A stretch of DNA of 30,182 nt from Firmicutes bacterium UBA5420 (lineage in GTDB: Bacteria; Bacillota; Limnochordia; Darwinibacteriales; Darwinibacteriaceae), in the NCBI GenBank assembly GCA_002409455.1, contig DHNI01000138.1, positions 24,178-54,359 of the forward strand, written 5' to 3'. The notes below the pieces were generated by a model. That model saw only the letters and a list, made by a program, of their open reading frames with translations. It did no database searches and had not been told where the DNA came from. A program made the position numbers and the translations under genes. Shown in pieces: positions 13,900-22,099 of the stretch (position 1 is the stretch's first letter; the number at the start of each line of letters is the position of its first letter).

Positions 13900-14664
13900 A
13901 TGAAGTTTATTTCATGGAATGTAAATGGGTTGAGGGCCGCAGTGAATAAGGGCTTTATGGACTTCTTCCAAGACATAGATGGGGATTTTTTCTGTGTGCA
14001 AGAGACGAAAATGCAAGAAGGCCAGCTCGAGCTCGACCTACCTGGCTATGAACAATATTGGAACAGCGCCGTGAAGAAGGGCTATTCTGGAACGGCCATT
14101 TTCACAAAACACACGCCGCAAACAGTAATCTACGGACTGGGCATAGAGGAACATGATCAAGAAGGGCGTGTCATTACTCTAGAGTACGATTCGTTTTTCT
14201 TGACGAATTGCTACACCCCAAACTCGCAAAGGGGGTTAGCCCGCCTTGATTACAGAATGACGTGGGATGATGCTTTTCGATCGTTTCTTAATGATCTTAG
14301 CGGCGAAAAACCGGTCATTGTGTGCGGTGATCTCAATTGTGCTCACAAAGAAATCGATTTAAAGAACCCGTCAACGAACCGCAAGAACGCCGGATTCAGT
14401 GATGAGGAGCGCAACAAGTTTTCCGATCTTCTTGATGCTGGCTTTATTGATACCTATCGACATTTCTACCCCGATAAGACAGATGCTTATACCTGGTGGT
14501 CCTATTTTTCCAACGCCCGGGCGCGCAATATTGGGTGGAGAATTGACTATTTCTTGGTGTCCGATGACCTTGAACCCCAGCTGAAAGATGCACTGATTCA
14601 CGACCACATCCTGGGGAGTGATCACTGCCCGGTGGAGCTTCAGATTTCAACGACGAAACCCTGA
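13900..14664 (+). CDS. xth: Exodeoxyribonuclease III / AP endonuclease
   Basis: Cuts DNA at abasic sites and degrades 3' ends during base-excision repair. The 254-residue EEP-family protein starts MKFISWNVNGLRAAV and shows all metal and catalytic motifs: FFCVQETKMQ (Glu), NCYTPNSQRGLARLDYR, VCGDLNCAHKEIDLKNP, the GFIDTYRHFYPD region, GWRIDYFLVS and the terminal GSDHCPV with the catalytic Asp-His. ATG 13900 has GAGGAGG 6 bases upstream; the open frame starts at 13843 without such a site. Divergent from the L12-like gene over 134 bases, in which I could not place promoters with confidence. The next gene has its own promoter. Confidence 0.97.
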   Translation: MKFISWNVNGLRAAVNKGFMDFFQDIDGDFFCVQETKMQEGQLELDLPGYEQYWNSAVKKGYSGTAIFTKHTPQTVIYGLGIEEHDQEGRVITLEYDSFFLTNCYTPNSQRGLARLDYRMTWDDAFRSFLNDLSGEKPVIVCGDLNCAHKEIDLKNPSTNRKNAGFSDEERNKFSDLLDAGFIDTYRHFYPDKTDAYTWWSYFSNARARNIGWRIDYFLVSDDLEPQLKDALIHDHILGSDHCPVELQISTTKP

Positions 14665-14679
14665 TGTGCAAAAAGCAGC

Positions 14680-14708
14680 TTGACAAACCCCAAGCTCAAC
14701 GATAAGAT
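14680..14708 (+). promoter_or_regulatory. Sigma-A promoter of hcp
   Basis: A perfect TTGACA (14680-14685), a 17-base spacer and TAAGAT (14703-14708) form one of the best promoters in the window. The inverted repeat AGCTTG / CAAGCT (14677-14682 and 14691-14696) brackets the -35 element. Confidence 0.8.
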
Positions 14709-14711
14709 ACG

Positions 14712-14726
14712 TAAGTGTATTACTTA
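14712..14726 (+). promoter_or_regulatory. Palindrome at the hcp transcription start, possible operator
   Basis: TAAGT-GTATT-ACTTA lies 3 bases after the -10 element, so it spans the expected start of transcription. A dimeric regulator bound here would block initiation. In anaerobes hcp is commonly controlled by Crp/Fnr-type HcpR or by NO sensors; I cannot assign the regulator. Confidence 0.4.
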
Positions 14727-14774
14727 TTAAGCCACTTATATTTAGGTGGTACATTATCGGGAGGTAGAATTGGA

Positions 14775-16409
14775 TTGAGCATGTTTTGTTTTCAATGTCA
14801 AGAAGCAGCTCGAGGGGTTGGCTGCACAACCAGGGGTGTTTGCGGGAAAGACGCGGAAGTATCGAATCTACAAGATCTGTTGATCTATACGACAAAGGGT
14901 ATTGCCAATATCGTTATGCGTAATGACCTAGACGTGAGCCAGCTTAGCGCAATAAACACTGAAATCTTAAATAGTTTATTTAGCACCATCACCAACGCCA
15001 ACTTTGATCAGGATGCCATCATTAGGCAAATAAGAAAAGTACTACGCATGCGAGATGGCCTCATGGCAAATGTAACGGATTCGGCAGTGCTACACGATGC
15101 TGCCACATTCCAAGTGGCAGAACGCGAAGACATGCTCGCCAAGGCTGCGCTCGTGGGGGTTTTGTCTACCACCAATGAAGATGTACGCTCACTGAGAGAA
15201 CTGATCATGTACGGTTTAAAGGGGATGGCAGCCTATGCCCATCATGCCCTGAATCTGGGACAAGAAAATGGGGAGATCTATGCTTTCATCTACAGAGCGC
15301 TAGACGCCACCCTGAATGACGATCTGAGTACTGATGACCTTGTGGATCTCACCCTGGAAACGGGGAAATATGGTGTGGATGTCATGGCTCTACTTGACGC
15401 TGCCCATACATCCCGCTACGGAAATCCGGAGATGACCGAGGTCATGATTGGGGTACGGAATAATCCGGCCATTTTGATCTCAGGTCACGATCTTACGGAT
15501 TTAGAACAACTGCTTGAACAAACACAAGGGACAGGCATCGACGTCTATACCCATAGCGAGATGCTTCCTGCCCACTATTATCCGGCCTTTAAGAAATACG
15601 ACCATTTTGTGGGTAACTATGGAAATGCTTGGTGGAAACAAGTTTCGGAGTTTGCTTCCTTCAACGGTCCGATCTTGTTTACAACAAATTGTATTGTCCC
15701 GCCCAAGCAGGAAGAAATCCAGAAGCGCATTTTCACAACGGGCGCTACAGGCTATCCTGGGTGCACTCACATTGAAGCTGATGAAAAAGGGAAGAAGGAC
15801 TTTTCCGCCATTATTGAAATGGCAAAAGCTTGCCCTCCCCCAACGGAAATCGAAACCGGGACAATTGTAGGTGGTTTTGCCCACGAACAAGTCTTCTCCC
15901 TAGCAGACAAAATAGTGGAAGCAGTACAATCTGGGGCCATAAAAAAGTTCTTCGTTATGGCAGGTTGCGACGGTCGGCAGAAATCCAGACAATATTACAC
16001 GGATTTTGCTAGTGAACTGCCTGAAGACAACGTGATTTTGACGGCTGGATGTGCCAAGTACCGCTACAATAAGCTAGGCCTAGGCGATATTGGCGGCATT
16101 CCACGAGTGCTTGATGCTGGACAGTGCAATGACTCCTACTCTTTAGCGCTGATTGCGCTGAAACTGAAGGAGATCTTCGCCCTAGAGGATATGAATGAAC
16201 TGCCCATTGTCTACAACATCGCCTGGTATGAGCAGAAAGCAGTCATTGTGCTACTCGCCCTACTCTACCTTGGAGTAAAGAACATCCAACTTGGGCCTAC
16301 CTTGCCAGCCTTCTTATCACCCGGCGTGGCGAGTGTGCTAGTCGAGAATTTTGGAATCAGAACCATCGGCACCGTAGAAGAAGACTTGGAGCATTTCTTA
16401 CACGCCTAA
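14775..16409 (+). CDS. hcp: Hybrid-cluster protein (hydroxylamine reductase), class I
   Basis: Reduces hydroxylamine and nitric oxide; protects anaerobes from nitrosative stress. The 544-residue protein has the N-terminal cysteine motif C-x2-C-x8-C-x5-C (CFQCQEAARGVGCTTRGVCG) of class I enzymes from strict anaerobes, which carry a [4Fe-4S] cluster. Hybrid-cluster ligands are all recognisable in order: His in SGHDLTD, Glu in HSEMLPAHYYP, Cys in TTNCIVPP, the persulfide Cys in GYPGCTHIE, Cys in MAGCDGR, Cys in TAGCAKY, and Glu and Lys in WYEQKAV. TTG 14775 is taken as start: GGGAGG ends 10 bases before it, whereas ATG 14781 would be 16 bases away; this gives an MSMFCFQC N-terminus. Own promoter and palindrome upstream, strong hairpin downstream; a single-gene unit without an hcr reductase. 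Confidence 0.96.
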   Translation: MSMFCFQCQEAARGVGCTTRGVCGKDAEVSNLQDLLIYTTKGIANIVMRNDLDVSQLSAINTEILNSLFSTITNANFDQDAIIRQIRKVLRMRDGLMANVTDSAVLHDAATFQVAEREDMLAKAALVGVLSTTNEDVRSLRELIMYGLKGMAAYAHHALNLGQENGEIYAFIYRALDATLNDDLSTDDLVDLTLETGKYGVDVMALLDAAHTSRYGNPEMTEVMIGVRNNPAILISGHDLTDLEQLLEQTQGTGIDVYTHSEMLPAHYYPAFKKYDHFVGNYGNAWWKQVSEFASFNGPILFTTNCIVPPKQEEIQKRIFTTGATGYPGCTHIEADEKGKKDFSAIIEMAKACPPPTEIETGTIVGGFAHEQVFSLADKIVEAVQSGAIKKFFVMAGCDGRQKSRQYYTDFASELPEDNVILTAGCAKYRYNKLGLGDIGGIPRVLDAGQCNDSYSLALIALKLKEIFALEDMNELPIVYNIAWYEQKAVIVLLALLYLGVKNIQLGPTLPAFLSPGVASVLVENFGIRTIGTVEEDLEHFLHA

Positions 16410-16414
16410 TGCAA

Positions 16415-16452
16415 ATACCCGTACTGCCAGGCTTAACTGGCAATACGGGTAT
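16415..16452 (+). terminator. Terminator hairpin after hcp
   Basis: ATACCCGTA (16415-16423) pairs with TACGGGTAT (16444-16452) and TGCCAG with CTGGCA inside, with one mismatch and a 6-base loop: 15 bp in all. The following bases are not a clear U-tract on either strand, so its efficiency is uncertain; it may act for both convergent genes. Confidence 0.7.
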
Positions 16453-16506
16453 GTCTCATGAGTGTAGGAAAAATGACAAAAAAGAGTTATGTCCTCATAA
16501 GGGTGA

Positions 16507-17103
16507 TCACGCTCTTCTATTTTGCGTAGTATAGATTCTTTCTAGTTCGGAAAATTCCTCCTGCAAGATCTTCACCTGACGGCTTATGGGATGGCTTTCG
16601 TCCTGCATTTGCTCGCTGTAGTACGTTATGGTTAAATCTAGCATTTCCAGAGTTTCAAAGCGATACTTCTTGAAAATCTCCGCTGCTCGTTCCGTAAAAC
16701 CCTGCTCTTTCTCTACCCATTTTCGCAGATCCTTCAAATTTGCGATGCGATCGGCAAGCTTCAGTATGGCTCCATCTTCTAGTGCGAAGAGATTGCGTAG
16801 ATATGCGTTCTCCTGCCCTTCTTTCCTTGTGATTAGATCCAGAAGCTTGGTTTCCTTGGGCCCTAGTCCTACCATAGACTGCACCCGTTCTACGGTGTAT
16901 CCGTCCCTAGAATAATCCTCCACCACATCGTGGAGTATGGCCACGTTCAAGAGCCGTATAATTCGAATGTTGTCCTTCTGCAGGTTTAGAAAACAGTAGT
17001 CAACCACATCGAGTGGATGCTTCACGCTATACTTATCCAGTCCCTCCCTGAGCGTTGTGCCATAGAGTTTCTCCACTAATTCCATGGCGTTCGTGTGACT
17101 CAC
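16507..17103 (-). CDS. Small HD-domain hydrolase resembling ppGpp hydrolases (SAH/MESH1-like)
   Basis: A 198-residue HD-superfamily protein. The residue set that Rel/SpoT hydrolase domains use is present in order and spacing: His29, His58-Asp59 (ILHDVVED), Glu62-Asp63, and Asp118 with Asn122 (LKLADRIANLKDL). In the Rel family these bind Mn and cleave the 3'-pyrophosphate of (p)ppGpp. There is no synthetase, TGS or ACT domain, so if the guess is right it would be a stand-alone alarmone hydrolase. It could also hydrolyse another nucleotide. GTG 17103 is used as start, with GGGAG 10 bases upstream; ATG 17085 lacks a ribosome binding site. It has 152 bases of upstream space after the sugar operon and converges with hcp. 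Confidence 0.82.
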   Translation of the reverse strand: MSHTNAMELVEKLYGTTLREGLDKYSVKHPLDVVDYCFLNLQKDNIRIIRLLNVAILHDVVEDYSRDGYTVERVQSMVGLGPKETKLLDLITRKEGQENAYLRNLFALEDGAILKLADRIANLKDLRKWVEKEQGFTERAAEIFKKYRFETLEMLDLTITYYSEQMQDESHPISRQVKILQEEFSELERIYTTQNRRA

Positions 17104-17255
17104 TCTCTTTAATCTCCCTTCTTGGTATTTACCGATTCCTTTTGCTGTCCCACTTCGTCAACGGGCAGCAAGTCCCTCCTGCTAAAACTCAGGTTTTTTA
17201 AGGAAATTTCACAAAATGGCCATTCTTGTTCCCGTTCCCATGTGAGCATCTAGGA

Positions 17256-18629
17256 TCAGCCTAGCTTTAGATCTCCCCGCGCCTGCAAATCCGTGAGAAT
17301 CTGTTGATACATTGCGGTGTCAATCTTGTACTTATATCGATACACCAAGTAACCAGCCAAGACAAAAAGTAGAGGCAGGATCAGCATGGCAAACTTCATG
17401 AGCAAAAGCCCTTGCGATGTGACGTCTGCAGGTGTAACCGCGTCATTGATGCCTGAAAGAATAACTGTGGCCCCCACGATGCCACTGGCAATCGCTCCCC
17501 CCATTTTGTTAATGAAGGGCTGTAGTGAAAAGGTCACGCTTTCGTTGCGCTTACCGAGCTTCCATTGGCCATATTCCACCGTATCGGCCAAAAACATCAA
17601 CATCAAGATCTGAATAAAGGCCTGACCTAAGAACATAAGAATGCCGGCGATTCCGATGAAAAGCATATTCATGGGCGAGAAGAAGAAAATAAGGTAACCG
17701 ATCACAACTAGCACTGTAGCCGCGGTGTAGAGCGCCCGGCGGCTGAAGCGCTTGCTAAAAAGGGGGAAAACGGCCAAAGCACCGATTTGAGAGACGCCCA
17801 GAATCACGGCAAAGATAGAATACATGCCCTCATCACGATAGGCATACTTGAAAAAGTATAACCCGAAGCTTGTAGTTGTAACATAACCAATCATGAAAAG
17901 TGACATAGAAATAGCGGTATAGAGCAGCTGATCATTGTCCCATATGGCCCTTAACATACCCTTGAGTGTAGTAGGTTCCTCTGGCTTAAAGGTATCCTTT
18001 TTCTCCTGCACGCCAAAGACCGTAATGGCCTGCCCCAGCCACATCACCACAACCAAGGCCATAGTAAACACGGTGTAGCTCTTAGCCATACTTCCCAACC
18101 GATTCCCTAACATGGTAGTGAGAGGAACAAGGCCTGCCACCACGGTAAAGAGTCCGACATTCGCGCAGATTTTGGCAAAGGATCCGATCCGTTCTCGTTC
18201 TTGCTGCTCCATACTAAGCGAAGGTAGCATGGACCAATAGGAGATATCGTTGGTGGTATACGCTATGCCCCAGAGGAAGTACAGTATGCCAAAGACCAGC
18301 ACAAAACCAGTACCAGTGAGACCAAAATCCGTGAACAAAAGGATGGTAACAATACCAGAGGCAATGGCCCCAAAGGCGATCCACGGTTTGAACTTTCCGT
18401 ACTTAGTTCTGGTGTTATCCACAATCACTCCCATGATGGGATCATTTAAGGCATCGAAAATCCTGGCTACTAAAATGATGCCATTAATCCACCACAAAGA
18501 GGCACTGGAAATACCCAAGATATCTGTCAGGTAGAAGATCAGATACATCGTCACCATGGTGTAAACCATATCCCGTCCAACTGTCCCAAGACCAAAGGTA
18601 TAGATGTTACGCTTCGTTGCCGTTTCCAT
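17256..18629 (-). CDS. GPH-family sugar:cation symporter
   Basis: A 457-residue membrane protein of the glycoside-pentoside-hexuronide:cation symporter family (MFS superfamily), likely to import a di- or oligosaccharide with H+ or Na+. The N-terminal signature is clear: YTFGLGTVGRDMVYTM, YLIFYLTDILG and especially RIFDALNDPIMGVIVDNT followed by KYGKFKPWI. About twelve hydrophobic segments fill the chain, with a cytoplasmic loop near the middle (QEKKDTFKPEEPTTLKGML). The C-terminal half has the family's NKMGGAIASGIVG. There is no C-terminal IIA regulatory domain. ATG 18629 has AGGAGG 6-7 bases upstream. It lies 30 bases behind the alpha-glucosidase and is probably co-transcribed, so its substrate should be an alpha-glucoside. 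Confidence 0.94.
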   Translation of the reverse strand: METATKRNIYTFGLGTVGRDMVYTMVTMYLIFYLTDILGISSASLWWINGIILVARIFDALNDPIMGVIVDNTRTKYGKFKPWIAFGAIASGIVTILLFTDFGLTGTGFVLVFGILYFLWGIAYTTNDISYWSMLPSLSMEQQERERIGSFAKICANVGLFTVVAGLVPLTTMLGNRLGSMAKSYTVFTMALVVVMWLGQAITVFGVQEKKDTFKPEEPTTLKGMLRAIWDNDQLLYTAISMSLFMIGYVTTTSFGLYFFKYAYRDEGMYSIFAVILGVSQIGALAVFPLFSKRFSRRALYTAATVLVVIGYLIFFFSPMNMLFIGIAGILMFLGQAFIQILMLMFLADTVEYGQWKLGKRNESVTFSLQPFINKMGGAIASGIVGATVILSGINDAVTPADVTSQGLLLMKFAMLILPLLFVLAGYLVYRYKYKIDTAMYQQILTDLQARGDLKLG

Positions 18630-18659
18630 GACATTCCTCCTCATTGTGTTGCAAAAAAC

Positions 18660-20276
18660 CTAGGACTCCTTCAGAATAACAGCCTCATAAGGCTTTAGCC
18701 TGCCGTCATAGTCCCTCCGATCATAATTCGATACGACCAAGGTCGCCCCTTCATAGGCCGTACTTTTTTCTTGCGTTGAGAAGTTTAGAAGCACCACAAG
18801 ACTCTCACCTTCAAACCTACGCCGATAAACGAAGAGGTCTCTAGAAATCTGCAGTGCTTCAAAGTCACCTGCTTTCAGAATGTTGCTACCTGCCCTAAGG
18901 GCAATCATGGTCTTGTACATGCTCCAAATGGAATTGGGATCACCTTTCTGCGATTCCAGATTGATGCGCTTGTGGTTCTCATTCACCCCAAGCCAAGGCC
19001 GGACGGTGCTAAACCCACCGTGAGGGGCGGCACTCCACTGCATGGGAGTGCGGGCGTTATCTCTAGAGGTAGCCCTAATGATTTTCCATCGCAGAGCCTT
19101 GGGAAAACCGAGGCGTTTGGCAATTCCATAAATATTGTGAGATTCAACATCCTGCAAATCGTCCATGGAGGTAAAGTCAAAGTTTGTCATCCCGATCTCT
19201 TGGCCTTGGTAGATAAATGGAGTTCCCCGTAGGGTGAAAAGCATAATGCAAAGTAGCTTTGCTGATTTTTCCCAATACTCACCAGCATGACCGAAGCGAG
19301 ATACCGAGCGGGGTTGGTCATGGTTCTCAAAATAATTGGCGTTCCAAGGCAGAGCATGTTGCCATTTGCTGATGCTTTCAGCAAAACGCCCGGCGTGGAA
19401 CTTACGTTTAAACCACTTTACGATATATTGATCTGTTTCCATATGTTCAAAAGAGAAGATCATATCAAGTTCTTGGCGCTCTGGCGCCATTAGATCCAGG
19501 GCAGTTTTCGGCGTCACAAAAACCGTTTCGCCTACCGTGAAACAATCGTAATTGTCTAAAACCTCCCGGCGCAACGTGCGCAAGATTTCATGCGTACCTT
19601 CTTGCGAAAGATAGTGTTCGCTCCCAGTTAAGATCAGGCTCCTCTTGCCATGATCTAAACTGGACTTGTACAGAATATTAATCACATCGCAGCGAAAGCC
19701 TGCTACGCCTTTGTCCAGCCAGAAACGCATAATATCCTTCACTTCTTCCAGGACTTTGGGATTATAATAGTTTAGATCGGGCTGGTTTTTGGCAAAAAGA
19801 TGCAGATAGTACTCGCCGCTCTGTTCGTCATATTGCCAGGTTCCACCGCCGAAAAAGCCGCTCCAGTTGTTGGGCGGCTTACTTTCCCTCCCGGGCCTCC
19901 AGATATAATAATCGCGGTAAGGACTGTTCTTGTCACGGCTTTCTTGAAACCAAGGATGCTGATCCGAGGTGTGGTTGATCACAAGATCCATCACGATTTT
20001 TATGTCGCGCTTTTCGGCCTCGACCAAGAGCTCATCCATATCGGCCATGGTACCAAACTCGGGATGAATCCCTTTGTAATCGCTGATGTCATAGCCATAA
20101 TCTACATTGGGAGAAGGATAGACAGGGCTTAGCCAGATGATGCCGACCCCAAGATCTCTAAGCTCATCCAGATGTGCGATAATCCCTTGGAGATCGCCAA
20201 TGCCATCACCATTGGTATCTTGAAAACTACGGGGATAGATCTGATAGACCACTCGTTCTTGCCACCATTTGAGCAT
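18660..20276 (-). CDS. GH13 alpha-glucosidase (oligo-1,6-glucosidase type)
   Basis: Hydrolyses alpha-glucosidic bonds in short oligosaccharides in the cytoplasm. The 538-residue protein has all conserved regions of the GH13 oligosaccharide group: QIYPRSFQDTNGDGIGDL at the N-terminus, region I DLVINHTSDQH, region II GFRCDVIN with nucleophile Asp197, region III TVGET with acid/base Glu250, and region IV FENHDQ with Asp320. The residue after the nucleophile is Val198; in this subfamily Val there is associated with alpha-1,6 activity and Thr/Ala with alpha-1,4. ATG 20276 has AGGAGG 10 bases upstream; the frame opens 34 codons earlier, inside the preceding gene. The operon is ABC ATPase, this enzyme, GPH symporter. 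Confidence 0.95.
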   Translation of the reverse strand: MLKWWQERVVYQIYPRSFQDTNGDGIGDLQGIIAHLDELRDLGVGIIWLSPVYPSPNVDYGYDISDYKGIHPEFGTMADMDELLVEAEKRDIKIVMDLVINHTSDQHPWFQESRDKNSPYRDYYIWRPGRESKPPNNWSGFFGGGTWQYDEQSGEYYLHLFAKNQPDLNYYNPKVLEEVKDIMRFWLDKGVAGFRCDVINILYKSSLDHGKRSLILTGSEHYLSQEGTHEILRTLRREVLDNYDCFTVGETVFVTPKTALDLMAPERQELDMIFSFEHMETDQYIVKWFKRKFHAGRFAESISKWQHALPWNANYFENHDQPRSVSRFGHAGEYWEKSAKLLCIMLFTLRGTPFIYQGQEIGMTNFDFTSMDDLQDVESHNIYGIAKRLGFPKALRWKIIRATSRDNARTPMQWSAAPHGGFSTVRPWLGVNENHKRINLESQKGDPNSIWSMYKTMIALRAGSNILKAGDFEALQISRDLFVYRRRFEGESLVVLLNFSTQEKSTAYEGATLVVSNYDRRDYDGRLKPYEAVILKES

Positions 20277-20295
20277 ATGAGCTCCGCCTCCTAGT

Positions 20296-21027
20296 TTACA
20301 GTATCTGCCTGAGAAATTTCTTCGTCCTTTCCTCCTTGGGATTTTCGAAGATCTGCTCAGGTGATCCATCTTCCACAATCACGCCCCCATCCATGAAAAT
20401 AACTCGGTCAGAGACTTGACGTGTAAAGCCCATTTCATGGGACACGACTAACATGGTCATCCCACCTTCAGCTAGGTCTGTCATAACCTGCAGCACTTCA
20501 CCAATCATCTCTGGATCTAGGGCACTGGTGGGTTCATCAAAGAGCATGATCTTTGGATTCATGGCTAGTGCCCTGGCAATGGCGGCCCTTTGCTGTTGAC
20601 CACCTGATAAAGTGCCAGGTCTCTTTAAGGCCTGGTCTTTTATTCCTACCCTATCTAGGTAGTGCATGGCGATGTCTTCCGCTTCTTGCTTACCCATGCC
20701 ACGAACTGTTCTGGGAGCTAAAGTCACGTTTTTGAGAATTGTCATGTGGGGATAGAGATTAAAGGACTGAAACACAAACCCCACCTCTCGCCGTAATTCT
20801 ACCAGGCTCTTTTGTCCCTCCAGCTCCACGCCGTTAATCTGAATGCGCCCCTCTTGAATCTCCTCGAGACCGTTTAGGGTTCTAAGTAAGGTAGACTTAC
20901 CAGAACCAGAAGGTCCGATCAATACGACGACTTCACCGTGCTTTACCTCAAGATTGATGCCCCTTAAGACATGGAGCTTGCCATACCACTTGTGAACATT
21001 ATCCATTTTAATGATCGCTGATTCCAC
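20296..21027 (-). CDS. Polar amino acid ABC transporter ATP-binding protein (GlnQ type), orphan
   Basis: A 243-residue ATPase with Walker A GPSGSGKST, Q-loop FVFQSFNLYPH, signature LSGGQQQR, Walker B IMLFDEPTSALDPE and H-loop VVSHEMGFTR. The FNLYPHMT and SHEMGFAR-like segments are typical of amino-acid (PAAT) importers rather than sugar importers. GTG 21027 is the start because GGGAGG lies 6-7 bases upstream; this removes 16 codons of the open frame. No permease or binding protein gene is adjacent: the next genes are an alpha-glucosidase (20 bases on) and a GPH symporter. It may energise a permease encoded elsewhere. Confidence 0.93.
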   Translation of the reverse strand: MESAIIKMDNVHKWYGKLHVLRGINLEVKHGEVVVLIGPSGSGKSTLLRTLNGLEEIQEGRIQINGVELEGQKSLVELRREVGFVFQSFNLYPHMTILKNVTLAPRTVRGMGKQEAEDIAMHYLDRVGIKDQALKRPGTLSGGQQQRAAIARALAMNPKIMLFDEPTSALDPEMIGEVLQVMTDLAEGGMTMLVVSHEMGFTRQVSDRVIFMDGGVIVEDGSPEQIFENPKEERTKKFLRQIL

Positions 21028-21080
21028 TTTTATCCTCCCATACCCGATTCCTGGTGCATAGTATTCGCCATTCACTGCAT

Positions 21081-21109
21081 ATTATTGCGTTTTCGCCTTT
21101 GCTAATCAA
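21081..21109 (-). promoter_or_regulatory. Promoter of the ABC ATPase-alpha-glucosidase-symporter operon
   Basis: On the minus strand TTGATT (complement of 21104-21109) and AATAAT (complement of 21081-21086) are separated by 17 bases. It lies about 54 bases before the GTG start of the ATPase. I see no clear cre site or operator palindrome over it. Confidence 0.6.
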
Positions 21110-21115
21110 TATCCC

Positions 21116-21144
21116 TTTATTTGCACCCTGAGTAAAGCTATAAT
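21116..21144 (+). promoter_or_regulatory. Possible promoter of the EamA transporter
   Basis: A perfect TATAAT (21139-21144) with a weak -35 (TTTATT, 21116-21121) 17 bases upstream. It is divergent from, and only a few bases away from, the operon promoter at 21081-21109. Confidence 0.45.
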
Positions 21145-21187
21145 GTAGTAAGATGTCTAGAGAATATACTATACAGGAGAGACGAGC

Positions 21188-22093
21188 ATGACGATAGTGC
21201 AAGCACATCTAGGGGAAATCGCAGCTTTGGCCACAGCTATCTGTTGGGCATTGAACGCCATGGCCTTTGAAGCAGGCGGCAAGAGGGTTGGCTCCCTCTC
21301 GGTAAATTACATTCGATTTTTCGTGGCCTTCCCCCTTTTGGCAATTACAGCGTTTTTCACCAGAGGACTCGCCTTTCCGGTGGACGCCACAGGATCTGCC
21401 TGGTTTTACCTTTCAATTTCAGGTCTTATTGGCTTTGTTTTGGGCGATATCTTCCTCTTTCAGGCCCTTGTAGAAATCGGATCACGCATTACCCTTTTGA
21501 TTAAGTCTATGGGCCCACCCATCGCCGCCTTAGCCGGCTTTCTGATTATGGGAGAGAGTATTTCGGTCACGGGGCTTCTAGGTATGCTCATCACGATGCT
21601 GGGCATCGCTTTAGTCATCCTTAGCCGTAATCCTGAGGGGAAGAAAATGAAGCTTAACCGCCCCCTACGGGGTATCATCTATGCCCTTCTCGGTGCCTTG
21701 GGACAAGCCATGGGCCTTATTTTCAGCAAACTTGGCATGGGCTCTTATAATCCCCTAGCGGCAACCCAAATTCGGATCATCGCTGCCTTCCTTGTCTTTA
21801 CTATACTCATTACGCTAAGGAAAAAGTGGTCGGAAATCCGAGTCGCTTTTAACGATAAGAAGGCTATCGGTCATATCGCTATTGGGGCGATCTTAGGTCC
21901 CTTCATTGGTGTCACCTTCTCGCTCGTAGCCCTGCAATATGCCCCTGCGGGTATTGTATCATCATTAACATCCATATCACCAATTCTAATCATCCCCTTT
22001 TCCATCGGAGTCTTTAAAGAGAAAGTGCTCCCAAAAGAAATCCTGGGAGCACTCATTTCCATCCTTGGCGTTATCATCCTATTTCTCAGGTAG
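21188..22093 (+). CDS. EamA/DMT-family transporter
   Basis: A 301-residue inner-membrane protein made of two EamA repeats with about ten transmembrane helices; such proteins export or import metabolites, often amino acids, by exchange or proton antiport. Repeat 1 runs from about residue 8 (IAALATAICWALNAMAFEAG) to 135, repeat 2 from about 160 to 300 (GIIYALLGALGQAMGLIFSK ... SISPILIIPFSIGVFKEK). The cytoplasmic loop RNPEGKKMKLNRP separates them. ATG 21188 has AGGAG 8 bases upstream. The substrate is not predictable. The gene ends 6 bases before the end of the convergent rocD, and its last 80 bases contain the terminator hairpin of that opposite operon. Confidence 0.93.
   Translation: MTIVQAHLGEIAALATAICWALNAMAFEAGGKRVGSLSVNYIRFFVAFPLLAITAFFTRGLAFPVDATGSAWFYLSISGLIGFVLGDIFLFQALVEIGSRITLLIKSMGPPIAALAGFLIMGESISVTGLLGMLITMLGIALVILSRNPEGKKMKLNRPLRGIIYALLGALGQAMGLIFSKLGMGSYNPLAATQIRIIAAFLVFTILITLRKKWSEIRVAFNDKKAIGHIAIGAILGPFIGVTFSLVALQYAPAGIVSSLTSISPILIIPFSIGVFKEKVLPKEILGALISILGVIILFLR
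22015..22053 (-). terminator. Terminator of the GTPase-rocD operon, located inside the eamA-family coding region
   Basis: AGTGCTCCCA (22024-22033) and TGGGAGCACT (22044-22053) form a perfect 10-bp stem with a 10-base loop. On the minus strand it is followed by TTCTCTTTA; on the plus strand by a poorer TCATTTCC. It starts 47 bases after the rocD stop, within the 3' end of the opposing gene. Confidence 0.7.
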
Positions 22094-22099
22094 ACGTAG

